A stretch of 49,670 bases of DNA from DASXUC01 sp036505015 (GTDB lineage: Bacteria > Sysuimicrobiota > Sysuimicrobiia > Sysuimicrobiales > Kaftiobacteriaceae). The stretch is taken from the NCBI GenBank assembly GCA_036505015.1, contig DASXUC010000089.1, forward strand, positions 1 through 49,670. Reading direction: 5' to 3'. Every line of letters begins with the position of its first letter. Positions within the stretch are counted from its first letter, which is position 1. Below are positions 6,688 through 14,883 of the stretch, piece by piece. The translations under genes were made by a program, and so were the position numbers. The notes beneath the pieces were generated by a model. That model worked only from the letters and a program-made list of their open reading frames with translations. It did not search any database and was not told the origin of the DNA.

Positions 6688-9600
6688 ATGCGAACGGCCG
6701 AAAATCTGACCCATCAGACTGGTCCCGAAGGGGAGTTTACCCGCCTCGTCGAGGGGATCCGGCGGGATCAGGGGTTCCGATCCGTCTTTGTAGTCGTTCC
6801 CACGCATGTCCTCGGGGAGCGCCTCCTCCGCATCATTTCCGCAACCCGCCCGTCGATCAACGTCAGGTTCGTGACCTTTCCCGATCTGGCGCAGGCAGTA
6901 GCCATCGCGGAGCTCGTGAAGTCCAGCCGGATTCCAATGCCGTCGATGGCGGACTTCCTGGCGGCGAGGAAGGCGATTCAGGCGAAGGTTCGGCCGGACG
7001 GGTACCTGGGGCCGATCAAGGACTTTCCGGGGACTCCGCGGGCAGTACTAAAGACGCTGACGGACCTGAAAAAAGCGGGAATTGGACCGGAGGATCTACA
7101 CGGGATCGCGGGATCAAGGGATCGCGGGATCACGACCGGATCGACCAGGCCGATTCAGCAGGGGTTGTTCGGGATGGATGCGTCCAGTCGGCGGAAACTG
7201 GCGGAACTAGCGGAGATCTACGCGGAGGTCGAGCGGCTGAAAGACGAGGCCGGCTATCTCGATGACAGCGACAAGCTGGCGATGGCCGCCGAGGTGGCCA
7301 CATCGAGCAAGTTACTCGATGAGGCAGCGGCCATTTGCCTGTATGGATTTGCTGAGCTGAATGAGTTAGAAAAGCGGTTCTTCGCAGCGTGCGCGAAGGG
7401 GCGGACGGCGTATGCGTTTGTGCCGGGGGATGTTGCTGGATACACCAGGCCGCTGGTTGACTGGCTCGACGGAATCCCGGGATTGCTTCGCTTCGCCGGC
7501 TCAAGCGCCGGCTCCGCTCGCAATGACCATAATGCCATCTTCTCGGCGCCGGGCGTCACCCAGGAAGTCGAAGAGATTGCCCGGCGGATCCTGGTGTTTG
7601 CGGCGCAGCCGGGCGCGACGTTTTCCGATGCCGCAGTACTCCTGCGGAATCCCGAGGAGTACGAGCGGACGATCCGTGACGTGTTCACCGCGGCGGGAAT
7701 CCCGCACGTGTTTCTCAACGGGACGCCGTTTGCGGATACGCTGGTCGGGCGGCTGATCCGCCTGTTGCTGCGGATCCGACTCGGCGGCTATCCGCGGCCG
7801 GACACGATGGAGTTTCTGGAACTCGCGCCGCTGCGGCCATCTTTGCTGAGAGAGTTCCCCGGTGCATCGCCCGCGGACTGGGATCGGTACAGCCGCGAAG
7901 CCGGCATCGTGGAAGGACGCGAGCACTGGGCGCGGATCCCGGAGATGCGGCGGCGGACCCAATGGCGGATCGATCGAGAAAGCAAGAAGCCGGCCGACGA
8001 GCGCGACACCGCGGCGATCGAAGCCTTTACCCGCGATCTGGGATCGCTGGCGGTGTTCGAGAACGTGCTCAACCTGCTGCTGATGCGGTTGGACGAGATC
8101 CCGACCCAGGGCACGATCGCGGAATTGATGGGGCGGCTGCTGCGGGCGCTGCTGTCGGTGTCGCGCCTGCCGGACGCCGATCGCGCGGTCGTGCGGATCC
8201 TGGCGAACATCGCCCGCGAGTCGGTGGCCGATGAGGTCGTCTCACTGCAGACCTTCGCCTCGCTGGTCGACGACCTGCTGCAGCAGCGATTAGAGGCTCA
8301 CGACATCTACCGCACAGGCAAGGTCATGATCTCGTCGCTCACCGGTGCGCTGGGCCTGCCGTTCAAGTTGGTGGCGATCGCGGGTCTGGTGGAGCGATCG
8401 TTCCCGCCACCGCCGAGGCAGGATCCCGTGCTGTTGGACAAGGAACGCGAGGCGCTCAATGCCTCATTCAAGACCTCGCTGCGGACACGGGAGCGTCAGG
8501 CGCTGGATGAACAATTCTTCTTCCAGCACGCGCTCGGCGCCGCCTCATACGCCGTCGTCCTCTCCTATCCGCGGCTCGATTCCGCCACCGGCCAGATCAG
8601 AGTGGCGTCGCACTTCCTGCTGCGGGTGGCCGAGGTGACGGCCGGCCAACCGATGGATTACCACGCGTTTGAGAAAGTCGTCGAGCGCATCCCAATCGGC
8701 CGTCTGGATCCCGGTCCTGCGCGGCTCACTGCCGGGGAGTGGGATCTGGCGACCGTCACCCAGGCGGTCCAGGCCGCCGACGGCACACGGCTCGGCGTCC
8801 TTCCCGGCTTCGCGGCCATCGTTCGCGGCACGGCCGCTGAAGCGGCGCGATGGGGGCAGCCCACCTTCAGCGCCTACGACGGCATGTTGCGCGTTGCGGT
8901 CGCGCCGCCTGATCTGATGGCGCCGACGCAGCTGGAAACCTACGCGACGTGTCCGTTCAAGTTCTTCGGGCAGAAGGTGCTCGGCGTCCGCGAGATCGAC
9001 GAGCCGGAATCCGTCGAGACACTGACGGCGCTGGATCGCGGGTCGATCCTCCACGACATTCTCGAGCAGTTCATGTCCGGGTTGAAACGCGATGGGCTGC
9101 TGCCCTTCGATCCAGCGCAGAAAGACGAATATCAGCGACACCTCCGCGAGGCCGCGCACGCAGTGTTCCATGAGTTCGAAGACGGCGGGGCGGTCGGATA
9201 CCCGTTCATGTGGGTGGTGGAACAGGGGCGAATCCTCACCGACCTGGAGGCGTTCCTGGCCGGGGAACTGGCCGAGCGGGAAGGCTTCGTGCCCGAATAC
9301 TTCGAGGCGCGGTTCGGGCCGGTACCCGAGTGGGCGAGGCTGAAGCCGGGATCCATCACCGAGCCCCTGGTGCTGGACATCGACGGCAAGGTAATGAAGG
9401 TCGGCGGCTACATCGATCGCATCGACGTGCATCCGGGGGGCCAGGCCCGGGTCATCGACTACAAGTCGGGGCGGAACTACGGCGAGAAAGACAACCTCTT
9501 CCGCGGCGGCAAGAGCCTGCAGCTGCCGCTGTACATGCTGGCCGCGGACGCCATTTTGAAGAAACACGGGCTCGGCGCTACGGCGGGAGAGTCGCAATAT

Positions 9601-9867
9601 TACTACATCACCGCCCGCGGCGGGTTCAAACGGGTAGTCTTCACGCGTGACCAGTTCACCGTGCGCGACGCCGAGTTCAAGACCATCCTGGCCACGGCGG
9701 CGCAGGGCATCGAATCGGGCCTCTTCCCCCAGAATCCTGACGGCGGAGACAACTGCACGTTCTGTGAATTCACATCGGTCTGCGGGCATGCACGGGTCGC
9801 CCTGGTTGACCGGAAGATCGAGGACCCGGCCATTGCCCCGCTGGTGGAGATGTGGGAAATCGAATGA
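6688..9867 (+). CDS. addB: AddB-type ATP-dependent nuclease subunit B
   Basis: 1059 residues. Partner of AddA in double-strand-break end resection. The C-terminal nuclease carries GGYIDRIDVH...VIDYKSG (PD-(D/E)XK, about residues 908-933). The four cysteines of the AddB iron-sulfur staple are present: one in ATCPFKFFGQ (about 755) and three in CTFCEFTSVC (about 1023-1032). The N terminus (SVFVVVPTHVLGERLL) lacks a Walker A lysine, as is common in inactivated AddB helicase modules. Two low-complexity stretches are repeat insertions: octamers at residues about 139-149, and a GATTGC element at about 264-281. ATG at 6688 gives the full length; the stop overlaps the addA start (ATGA). Confidence 0.93.
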   Translation: MRTAENLTHQTGPEGEFTRLVEGIRRDQGFRSVFVVVPTHVLGERLLRIISATRPSINVRFVTFPDLAQAVAIAELVKSSRIPMPSMADFLAARKAIQAKVRPDGYLGPIKDFPGTPRAVLKTLTDLKKAGIGPEDLHGIAGSRDRGITTGSTRPIQQGLFGMDASSRRKLAELAEIYAEVERLKDEAGYLDDSDKLAMAAEVATSSKLLDEAAAICLYGFAELNELEKRFFAACAKGRTAYAFVPGDVAGYTRPLVDWLDGIPGLLRFAGSSAGSARNDHNAIFSAPGVTQEVEEIARRILVFAAQPGATFSDAAVLLRNPEEYERTIRDVFTAAGIPHVFLNGTPFADTLVGRLIRLLLRIRLGGYPRPDTMEFLELAPLRPSLLREFPGASPADWDRYSREAGIVEGREHWARIPEMRRRTQWRIDRESKKPADERDTAAIEAFTRDLGSLAVFENVLNLLLMRLDEIPTQGTIAELMGRLLRALLSVSRLPDADRAVVRILANIARESVADEVVSLQTFASLVDDLLQQRLEAHDIYRTGKVMISSLTGALGLPFKLVAIAGLVERSFPPPPRQDPVLLDKEREALNASFKTSLRTRERQALDEQFFFQHALGAASYAVVLSYPRLDSATGQIRVASHFLLRVAEVTAGQPMDYHAFEKVVERIPIGRLDPGPARLTAGEWDLATVTQAVQAADGTRLGVLPGFAAIVRGTAAEAARWGQPTFSAYDGMLRVAVAPPDLMAPTQLETYATCPFKFFGQKVLGVREIDEPESVETLTALDRGSILHDILEQFMSGLKRDGLLPFDPAQKDEYQRHLREAAHAVFHEFEDGGAVGYPFMWVVEQGRILTDLEAFLAGELAEREGFVPEYFEARFGPVPEWARLKPGSITEPLVLDIDGKVMKVGGYIDRIDVHPGGQARVIDYKSGRNYGEKDNLFRGGKSLQLPLYMLAADAILKKHGLGATAGESQYYYITARGGFKRVVFTRDQFTVRDAEFKTILATAAQGIESGLFPQNPDGGDNCTFCEFTSVCGHARVALVDRKIEDPAIAPLVEMWEIE
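7102..7133 (+). repeat. Octamer tandem repeat inside addB
   Basis: Four 8-nt units GGGATCGC, GGGATCAA, GGGATCGC, GGGATCAC in a row encode the low-complexity stretch GSRDRGITTG. An 8-nt unit is not a multiple of three, so gain or loss of one unit would frameshift addB. Confidence 0.75.
7479..7528 (+). repeat. GATTGC...GCAATGAC element inserted in the addB reading frame
   Basis: GGGATTGCTTCGCTTCGCC then GGCTCAAGCGCCGGCTCC then GCTCGCAATGACC: the arms GATTGC/GCAATGAC and the central GCCGGC-TCAA-GCGCCGGC hairpin match the intergenic elements at 2042-2074 and 2852-2931. It reads through in frame as PGLLRFAGSSAGSARND, so the element has become protein sequence. Confidence 0.75.
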
Positions 9868-12800
9868 ACGCGAACAGGCGAACAGCCGAACAGGCGAACA
9901 CAGGACCAGCGACCGCGCTTCCGGACGAGGCGGCGCGGGAGCATGTCCGGACGCGGCTCGATCAGACGTTTGTGGTCGAAGCCGGGGCCGGCACAGGCAA
10001 GACGAGTTTGCTGGTCGATCGGGTCGAGAACCTGATCGCATCCGGACGGGCACGGCTCCGCAACATCATCGCGATTACCTTCACGGAAAAGGCAGCGGCG
10101 GAATTACGGGTGGCGATCCGCCAGCGGATCGGGCGCCGGCTGCACGAGACCGATCCGGAGATCGGCCAGCGCTTCCACGCGGCCCTCGCCGACTTGGAGA
10201 TTGCGCCGGTGTCCACCATCCACGCGTTTGCCGCGGACCTGCTGCGGGAGCGTCCGGTCGAAGCGGGGGTCGACCCGGCGTTCGCGGTCGCCGATGAACT
10301 GCAGGCCTCGCTGTTTCGGACGGAAGCCTGGGACCGCTGGCTGGAAAAGCAAAAGGATGCGGCGCCGGAGGGCCTGCGCGAGGCGGTGGAGTTCGGGTTA
10401 TCATTGACGCAGCTGCGGGACGTTGGCGATGATTTGATCCGATTCCGCGACGTGCTGACCCAAGATCTCGACCGCGGACCCCAGCCGCAAGATCCGCTGG
10501 CGTGGCTGCGCGGAGCCGAGCCGGTCATGCGCGCCGCCATTAAACGGATCGACGCCGATTGTCGGGATAAGGCCGATGTCGGTGCCTCCGATCTCTTGGA
10601 ACTCGGCCAGACGCTCGATCTGTTGGGACGGCTGGCGGAGTCCGAAGCCCGCCGTGCGGTGCTGGGCGGTATGCTCCGGCTGAAAATTCGTGGGCGGGTC
10701 GGCAGTTGGAAAGCCGGCGCCCTGCAGCAGATCCGCGAACGGTTGGGCGGACTGCTGGCGGAGTTGGAGAGCCTGAAACAAGCGCACGGTCACTGGCTCG
10801 CCGCGGGGGCGGTGAACTGGCTGCGTGGATACGTCGCGGAATACCAGGCGTTGAAGGCGCGGGAAGGGATTCTGGACTTCGACGACCTGCTGCTCCTGGC
10901 GCGCAACATGCTGCGCGGGAACCGCGACGTCCGGCGCGATTTTCAAGAGCGCTTCGAGGCCGTCCTCGTGGACGAGTTTCAGGATACTGACCCGCTGCAG
11001 GCCGAGATCATCTTCTTCCTCGCCGAAGACGGACCGGCGGCCGATACCTGGACGACGGCGCAGTTGGTGCCGGGCAAACTGTTCATCGTCGGCGATCCCA
11101 AGCAGTCGATTTACGCGTTCCGGCGAGCGGACATCGAGACGTACGAGCTCGCCAAAGAGGTGCTCCAGAAGTCGGGCGCCCTGGAGTACATCACGGCCAA
11201 CTTCCGGTCGGTCCAGCCGATCCTCGACGCCGTCAATGCCACGTTCCGGAATCGCATGACGCGTCCGGACGACGGCATGTACCAGCCCGAGTACGTCGAG
11301 CTGGAGCCGTCGCACCGCACCCGCGGGTCCGACGACTCGCCCGCGCTGATCATGCTGTACCCCGACCCGGAAGCCAATCCGGCTAGCGACGTGGCGACGC
11401 TTCGCGGGATCGAAGCCGAGGGCGTGGCCGCGTTCATCCGGCACATGGTGAACTCCGGGCTCTGGAAGATCGGACCCGAGCGCCGGCCGGCGACGTTTGG
11501 CGACGTCGCGCTGCTGTTCCGGGGGATGGCCGACGTCCCCACCTATGAGGAAGAACTCAAGCGCTATGACATTCCCTATCGGGTCACCAGCAGCCGCACA
11601 TTCTACAAGCGCGAGGAGATCGGATGGCTGCTGAACGTGCTCCATGCGATCGAGCATCCCACGGATGCGGTGGCGGTGTGGGGCGCGCTGCGGTCGCCGC
11701 TGTTTGGGTGCGCGGACACGGAGGTCTACGCATTCATCGCGGGCGGGGGGACGTTTGATTATCGAACCCACGACGCGAACGGGCGAACAGGCAAACAGAC
11801 GAGCACCATGCCCGAGAGCATCGCGGCGGCCTACGGCATCCTCAGGGCGATGCACCTCCAGCGAAATCTGCTCAGCGTGCCGCAGATGGTCGAGGAGGTG
11901 CTGGTCCGGACGTCAGCGCTGCAGATCTTCCTGTTGACGCCGCAGGGCGAGCAGCGCGTCGCCAACCTGGTGAAGGTTGTGCAGCTCGCCCGGGCCCTGG
12001 AAGGCAGCGGCATCCTCACGTTTCGGGCATTCGTGCACTGGCTCCGCGACATGGAACGGCAGGCCGTTGATGAGGCGGAGTCACCCACCGTGGAGGAAGG
12101 CGACGATGTCGTCCGCATCATGTCCATCCATGCCGCGAAGGGATTGGAGTTTCCGATCGTGGTGCTCCCCGACCTCGGCCACGGCGCCGGCAGCCGGGCG
12201 GATCACCTGATCCTGCAGCGCGTGCGGGGAGAAGCGGGGTTCTACTTCGGAAAGGTTGGGCAGGGCGGCTGGCCGGTGCAGACCGCCAACTACCAGACCT
12301 TGAAAGACGACAACGGGCGGCGGGAAGCGGCGGAGCGGTTGCGGGTGCTGTACGTCGGGATGACGCGGGCGAAAGACGCTCTCGTGCTACCTTGCTTCCC
12401 GAAGAAGCCGGCGAATACCCTGATGGTCGATCTGGCGCATGTCTTCCCGCAGACTCCGGATTTCGAACAGCCGCACGGCGAGTGGATCCTTGTCGATGGC
12501 GCGGGCATCGGAAAGGTCGAGCGGGAGCCCGCTCCGGTGCGATTGCAATTCCCCGATGAGCCCATGAACGTGGATGTCATGCCGTCGGAGCGAGCCGTGT
12601 GGCTGGAGCAGCGGCAGAAGGTGGTCGAGACAGCCGGCCTGCCCGACAAGGTGACGCGCCCGTCGAAGCTGCTGGACCCGGCGAAGCTGGCCGCGGTCAA
12701 ACAGATGGGGACACGCCTGGAAGTGGCTGCAGGCGGACAGAACCTCGGAACATTGGTGCACCAGATCCTGGCCGTGATTCCACTGGACCGGCCTGACTTG

Positions 12801-13175
12801 GCCGCGGTCTACGCGGAGTACTTCGCGCGGCAGAAGAGAGTCCGCGGCGCGCTTGTCGAGCGGGCGGTCGCGCTGGTTCAGGCGGCGCTGGGCACGGCGG
12901 TGGTGAAGACGGCCCTGGCCGGCCGGCCGTGGCGGGAGGTGCCCTTTGCGATGCTGGAAGGCGACGGCACGCTTGTCGAGGGCACGATGGACCTGCTGGT
13001 CGAGGCGCCCGACGGGAAACTGATCGTGGCGGACTGGAAGACGGACACGACCGCCCCCGAGAAGCGCGAGGCGGTCATGTCCCTCTATGCGCCCCAGCTC
13101 GACGCCTACGATGCCGTGCTGAAGCGGCTCGGCTATGATTCGGAACAGCGGCTGGTGCTACTCGGCGCCGCCTAG
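9864..13175 (+). CDS. addA: AddA-type helicase-nuclease subunit
   Basis: 1103 residues, UvrD/SF1 helicase with C-terminal nuclease. Motifs in order: Walker A GAGTGKT (41-47), AITFTEKAAAELR (Ia), LVDEFQDTDPLQ (II, about 370), GDPKQSIYAFRRAD (III), ANFRS (IV), IHAAKGLEFPIVVLP (V, about 757), LRVLYVGMTRAKDAL (VI), and the RecB-family nuclease GTMDLLVEAP...LIVADWKTD (about 1040-1060). Start chosen at ATG 9864, which overlaps the addB TGA. Together the two subunits process broken DNA ends for RecA. The N-terminal 20 residues and a segment near residue 638 are encoded by octamer repeats. Its TAG shares a CTAG with the convergent VWA gene. Confidence 0.95.
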   Translation: MNANRRTAEQANTGPATALPDEAAREHVRTRLDQTFVVEAGAGTGKTSLLVDRVENLIASGRARLRNIIAITFTEKAAAELRVAIRQRIGRRLHETDPEIGQRFHAALADLEIAPVSTIHAFAADLLRERPVEAGVDPAFAVADELQASLFRTEAWDRWLEKQKDAAPEGLREAVEFGLSLTQLRDVGDDLIRFRDVLTQDLDRGPQPQDPLAWLRGAEPVMRAAIKRIDADCRDKADVGASDLLELGQTLDLLGRLAESEARRAVLGGMLRLKIRGRVGSWKAGALQQIRERLGGLLAELESLKQAHGHWLAAGAVNWLRGYVAEYQALKAREGILDFDDLLLLARNMLRGNRDVRRDFQERFEAVLVDEFQDTDPLQAEIIFFLAEDGPAADTWTTAQLVPGKLFIVGDPKQSIYAFRRADIETYELAKEVLQKSGALEYITANFRSVQPILDAVNATFRNRMTRPDDGMYQPEYVELEPSHRTRGSDDSPALIMLYPDPEANPASDVATLRGIEAEGVAAFIRHMVNSGLWKIGPERRPATFGDVALLFRGMADVPTYEEELKRYDIPYRVTSSRTFYKREEIGWLLNVLHAIEHPTDAVAVWGALRSPLFGCADTEVYAFIAGGGTFDYRTHDANGRTGKQTSTMPESIAAAYGILRAMHLQRNLLSVPQMVEEVLVRTSALQIFLLTPQGEQRVANLVKVVQLARALEGSGILTFRAFVHWLRDMERQAVDEAESPTVEEGDDVVRIMSIHAAKGLEFPIVVLPDLGHGAGSRADHLILQRVRGEAGFYFGKVGQGGWPVQTANYQTLKDDNGRREAAERLRVLYVGMTRAKDALVLPCFPKKPANTLMVDLAHVFPQTPDFEQPHGEWILVDGAGIGKVEREPAPVRLQFPDEPMNVDVMPSERAVWLEQRQKVVETAGLPDKVTRPSKLLDPAKLAAVKQMGTRLEVAAGGQNLGTLVHQILAVIPLDRPDLAAVYAEYFARQKRVRGALVERAVALVQAALGTAVVKTALAGRPWREVPFAMLEGDGTLVEGTMDLLVEAPDGKLIVADWKTDTTAPEKREAVMSLYAPQLDAYDAVLKRLGYDSEQRLVLLGAA
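9870..9901 (+). repeat. GCGAACAG octamer repeat at the addB/addA junction
   Basis: Four units: GCGAACAG, GCGAACAG, CCGAACAG, GCGAACAC. It starts 3 nt after the addB stop and encodes the beginning of AddA (ANRRTAEQANT). Unit number change would shift the addA frame. Related arrays occur at 11775-11806 and 40661-40692. Confidence 0.8.
11775..11806 (+). repeat. GCGAACAG octamer repeat inside addA
   Basis: GCGAACGG, GCGAACAG, GCAAACAG, ACGAGCAC: four degenerate octamers encoding ANGRTGKQTST, a polar linker between helicase motifs IV and V. Same family as the array at the gene junction 9870-9901. Confidence 0.7.
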
Positions 13176-13804
13176 CTCCGCTTCATCTTGCGGTTGGTCA
13201 CCTGCGCTTCGCCGGACTGCTTCCTGTCCTCTTCCCGGTAGGTCATCGGCGCTCCGCTCGTCTTGTAGGACCGCGTCTCGCGGGCCGTCGCGCGCATGGC
13301 ATAGGCCATATGCCCTGGGGCGGAGGACAGCGTCATCGCCGCGCCCACGCCGACCTGGGCCGCCTGATCGAACGCGTCGAAGTCCGCACCCAGGAAGACG
13401 ACCTGCCAGTTGCGGGCCCTGATCCGCTCGAGGGCGGCTTTGGCCCCCTGGCGCGTGACTTCCCTGCTGGCATTCTCATGACCGTCGGTCATGACGACCA
13501 GGACGGTCTTCTCCTCGTTCGCGGCCTCGGCCATCGCCACGATGCGCGCCAGCGCGTCGAACAGAGGTGTCATGCCGCGCGGCGTGACCGCGGTTTCCGA
13601 AAACGGTTTCCAGTCGCCGAGGCGCAAACCGTCCCTGACGACCGTGAACTGGAACCCTTCGTGGAGATCGAAGACGGCCAGGGTCAGCCTGTCGTCGGCG
13701 TGGTCCTGTTGGAGATCGGCCACATAGGAGTTGATGGACTGCACGGTTTCGGCCCAAATCGGGGCCATCGAGCCTGTCCGGTCCAGTAGCAGGAAGATCC
13801 TCAT
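13172..13804 (-). CDS. VWA-domain protein
   Basis: 210 residues from ATG 13804, with an AAAGGAG-type ribosome site about 11 nt upstream. The longer frame start is not supported. Residues 3-180 form a von Willebrand A domain with MIDAS: D8-x-T10-G-S12 (LLLDRTGSM), the conserved Thr in RGMTPLFDAL and the Asp in VVMTDGHEN. The C terminus is basic and likely disordered. VWA proteins of this size usually act as metal-dependent adaptors with an ATPase or partner enzyme; no MoxR-type ATPase is next to it. It is divergent from the XRE regulator across a three-site operator region, so co-regulation is likely. Not predicted secreted. Confidence 0.85.
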   Translation of the reverse strand: MRIFLLLDRTGSMAPIWAETVQSINSYVADLQQDHADDRLTLAVFDLHEGFQFTVVRDGLRLGDWKPFSETAVTPRGMTPLFDALARIVAMAEAANEEKTVLVVMTDGHENASREVTRQGAKAALERIRARNWQVVFLGADFDAFDQAAQVGVGAAMTLSSAPGHMAYAMRATARETRSYKTSGAPMTYREEDRKQSGEAQVTNRKMKRS

Positions 13805-13818
13805 GGGTAGGAGTCTCC

Positions 13819-13874
13819 TTTCGCGATAGCGAAATAGTAGCATGCTATAGCGAAATTGTCAACGCTATAGCGAA
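13819..13874. promoter_or_regulatory. Triple operator in the VWA/XRE divergent promoter
   Basis: Three copies of GC(T/G)ATAGCGAA begin at 13823, 13844 and 13864, spaced 21 and 20 bp, i.e. on one face of the helix. The first lies in TTTCGCGATAGCGAAA (13819-13834), itself nearly palindromic. The third is just before the ribosome site (GGAG, 13875-13878) of the XRE gene. This is the pattern expected for cooperative autorepression controlling both divergent genes. Confidence 0.65.
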
Positions 13875-13882
13875 GGAGAAAT

Positions 13883-14320
13883 GTGGCTGACCTGGACTAC
13901 GGCCGCGCGATACGGACCCTGCGGGAAGAGCGGGGCATGACGCTGGAAGGCCTCGCCGAGGCGGCCGGTGTGTCCGCATCGTATCTCTCGGAAGTCGAGC
14001 GCCGCCTCAAGCGGCCCTCGACGGATGTCGTGGCCAAGATCGCGGGTGCGTTTGGGATGCTCCCGAGCAGCTTCCTCGAGTACGTCGAGTCCCTGCCGCC
14101 CACGGTCGTTGCCGACGCCTTGGGGCGGATGGAATCACCCCGAATCCGGATGGCGTTCTCGCAGTCCGCCGTCGCTCCGGCCCTGCCGCCCCAGTCTCCG
14201 AGGCCGTCTGATCGGACCTTGCGCCTGCTGATGTCCCACGCCCGGCAGCTCGAAGAAGCCGATCTCCGGACGCTCGTGGACATCGCCAGGCGGCTCATCA
14301 AGCGCGAGAAGAAGTCTTGA
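13883..14320 (+). CDS. XRE-family transcriptional regulator
   Basis: 145 residues from GTG 13883, with GGAG 4-5 nt upstream; the ATG at 13881 is out of frame. Residues 7-62 are an XRE HTH (YGRAIRTLREERGMTLEGLA..GVSASYLSEVERRLKRPST). The rest is helical with a basic end (ARRLIKREKKS) and may bind the partner HD protein or a peptide. Its stop overlaps the TTG start of the HD gene by 4 nt, so the two proteins are coupled. The three ATAGCGAA sites upstream are its probable operators. Confidence 0.88.
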   Translation: MADLDYGRAIRTLREERGMTLEGLAEAAGVSASYLSEVERRLKRPSTDVVAKIAGAFGMLPSSFLEYVESLPPTVVADALGRMESPRIRMAFSQSAVAPALPPQSPRPSDRTLRLLMSHARQLEEADLRTLVDIARRLIKREKKS

Positions 14321-14883
14321 AGCTCGGGCCCCGATTTCGCCAAGCCCTCGCCTACGCCGCCCAGCTCCACGCCCACCAACACCGCAAGGGAACCCGCACC
14401 GCGTACGTTGGGCACCTGCTGGGAGTCGCGTCGCTGGTCATCGAAGATGGCGGGAACGAGGACGAGGCGATCGCCGCGCTGCTGCACGATGCGATCGAGG
14501 ATCAGGGAGGGAACCGGATCCGCACACAGATCAGGAAACGTTTTGGCCCGCGGGTGACGCGCATCGTCGACGGCTGCACGGACACGGATGCGGTCCCGAA
14601 GCCTCCGTGGCGGCCGCGGAAAGAAGCCTACCTCCGCCACCTGCGCCGGGCACCGAAGTCGGTGCTGCGCGTGTCACTGGCCGACAAGCTTCACAATGCC
14701 CGCACGATTCTCCGGGATTATCGACGGATCGGGAACAGGCTGTGGCCGCGCTTCAAAGGGCGGAAGCACGGGACGCTGTGGTACTATCGGCAACTGGCCG
14801 CGCTGTTCAAGAAGCGCATGCCCGGGGCGATGGCCACGGAACTTGAACGCGTCGTTGCGGAGTTAGAAGGGTTGGCCGACTAG
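14317..14883 (+). CDS. HD-domain hydrolase resembling small alarmone hydrolases
   Basis: 188 residues from TTG 14317, overlapping the XRE stop (TTGA). The layout follows the hydrolase half of RelA/SpoT enzymes: QHRKGTRTAYVGHLL (first His, H33), ALLHDAIED (H57-D58), FGPRVTRIVDGCTDTD, and LADKLHNARTILRDYR (D123). Known relatives remove pyrophosphate from (p)ppGpp using Mn; other HD_4 proteins have unknown substrates. No synthetase or TGS/ACT domain is present and none is seen nearby. Coupling to an XRE regulator suggests a stress-response or toxin-neutralising role (inference). Its TAG shares a CTAG with the convergent mrfB. Confidence 0.8.
   Translation: MKLGPRFRQALAYAAQLHAHQHRKGTRTAYVGHLLGVASLVIEDGGNEDEAIAALLHDAIEDQGGNRIRTQIRKRFGPRVTRIVDGCTDTDAVPKPPWRPRKEAYLRHLRRAPKSVLRVSLADKLHNARTILRDYRRIGNRLWPRFKGRKHGTLWYYRQLAALFKKRMPGAMATELERVVAELEGLAD

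Noticed and set aside
8545..10053. 502-codon minus-strand frame
   Set aside because: Antisense of addB/addA; composition is Arg/Asp/His-rich and it has no domain.
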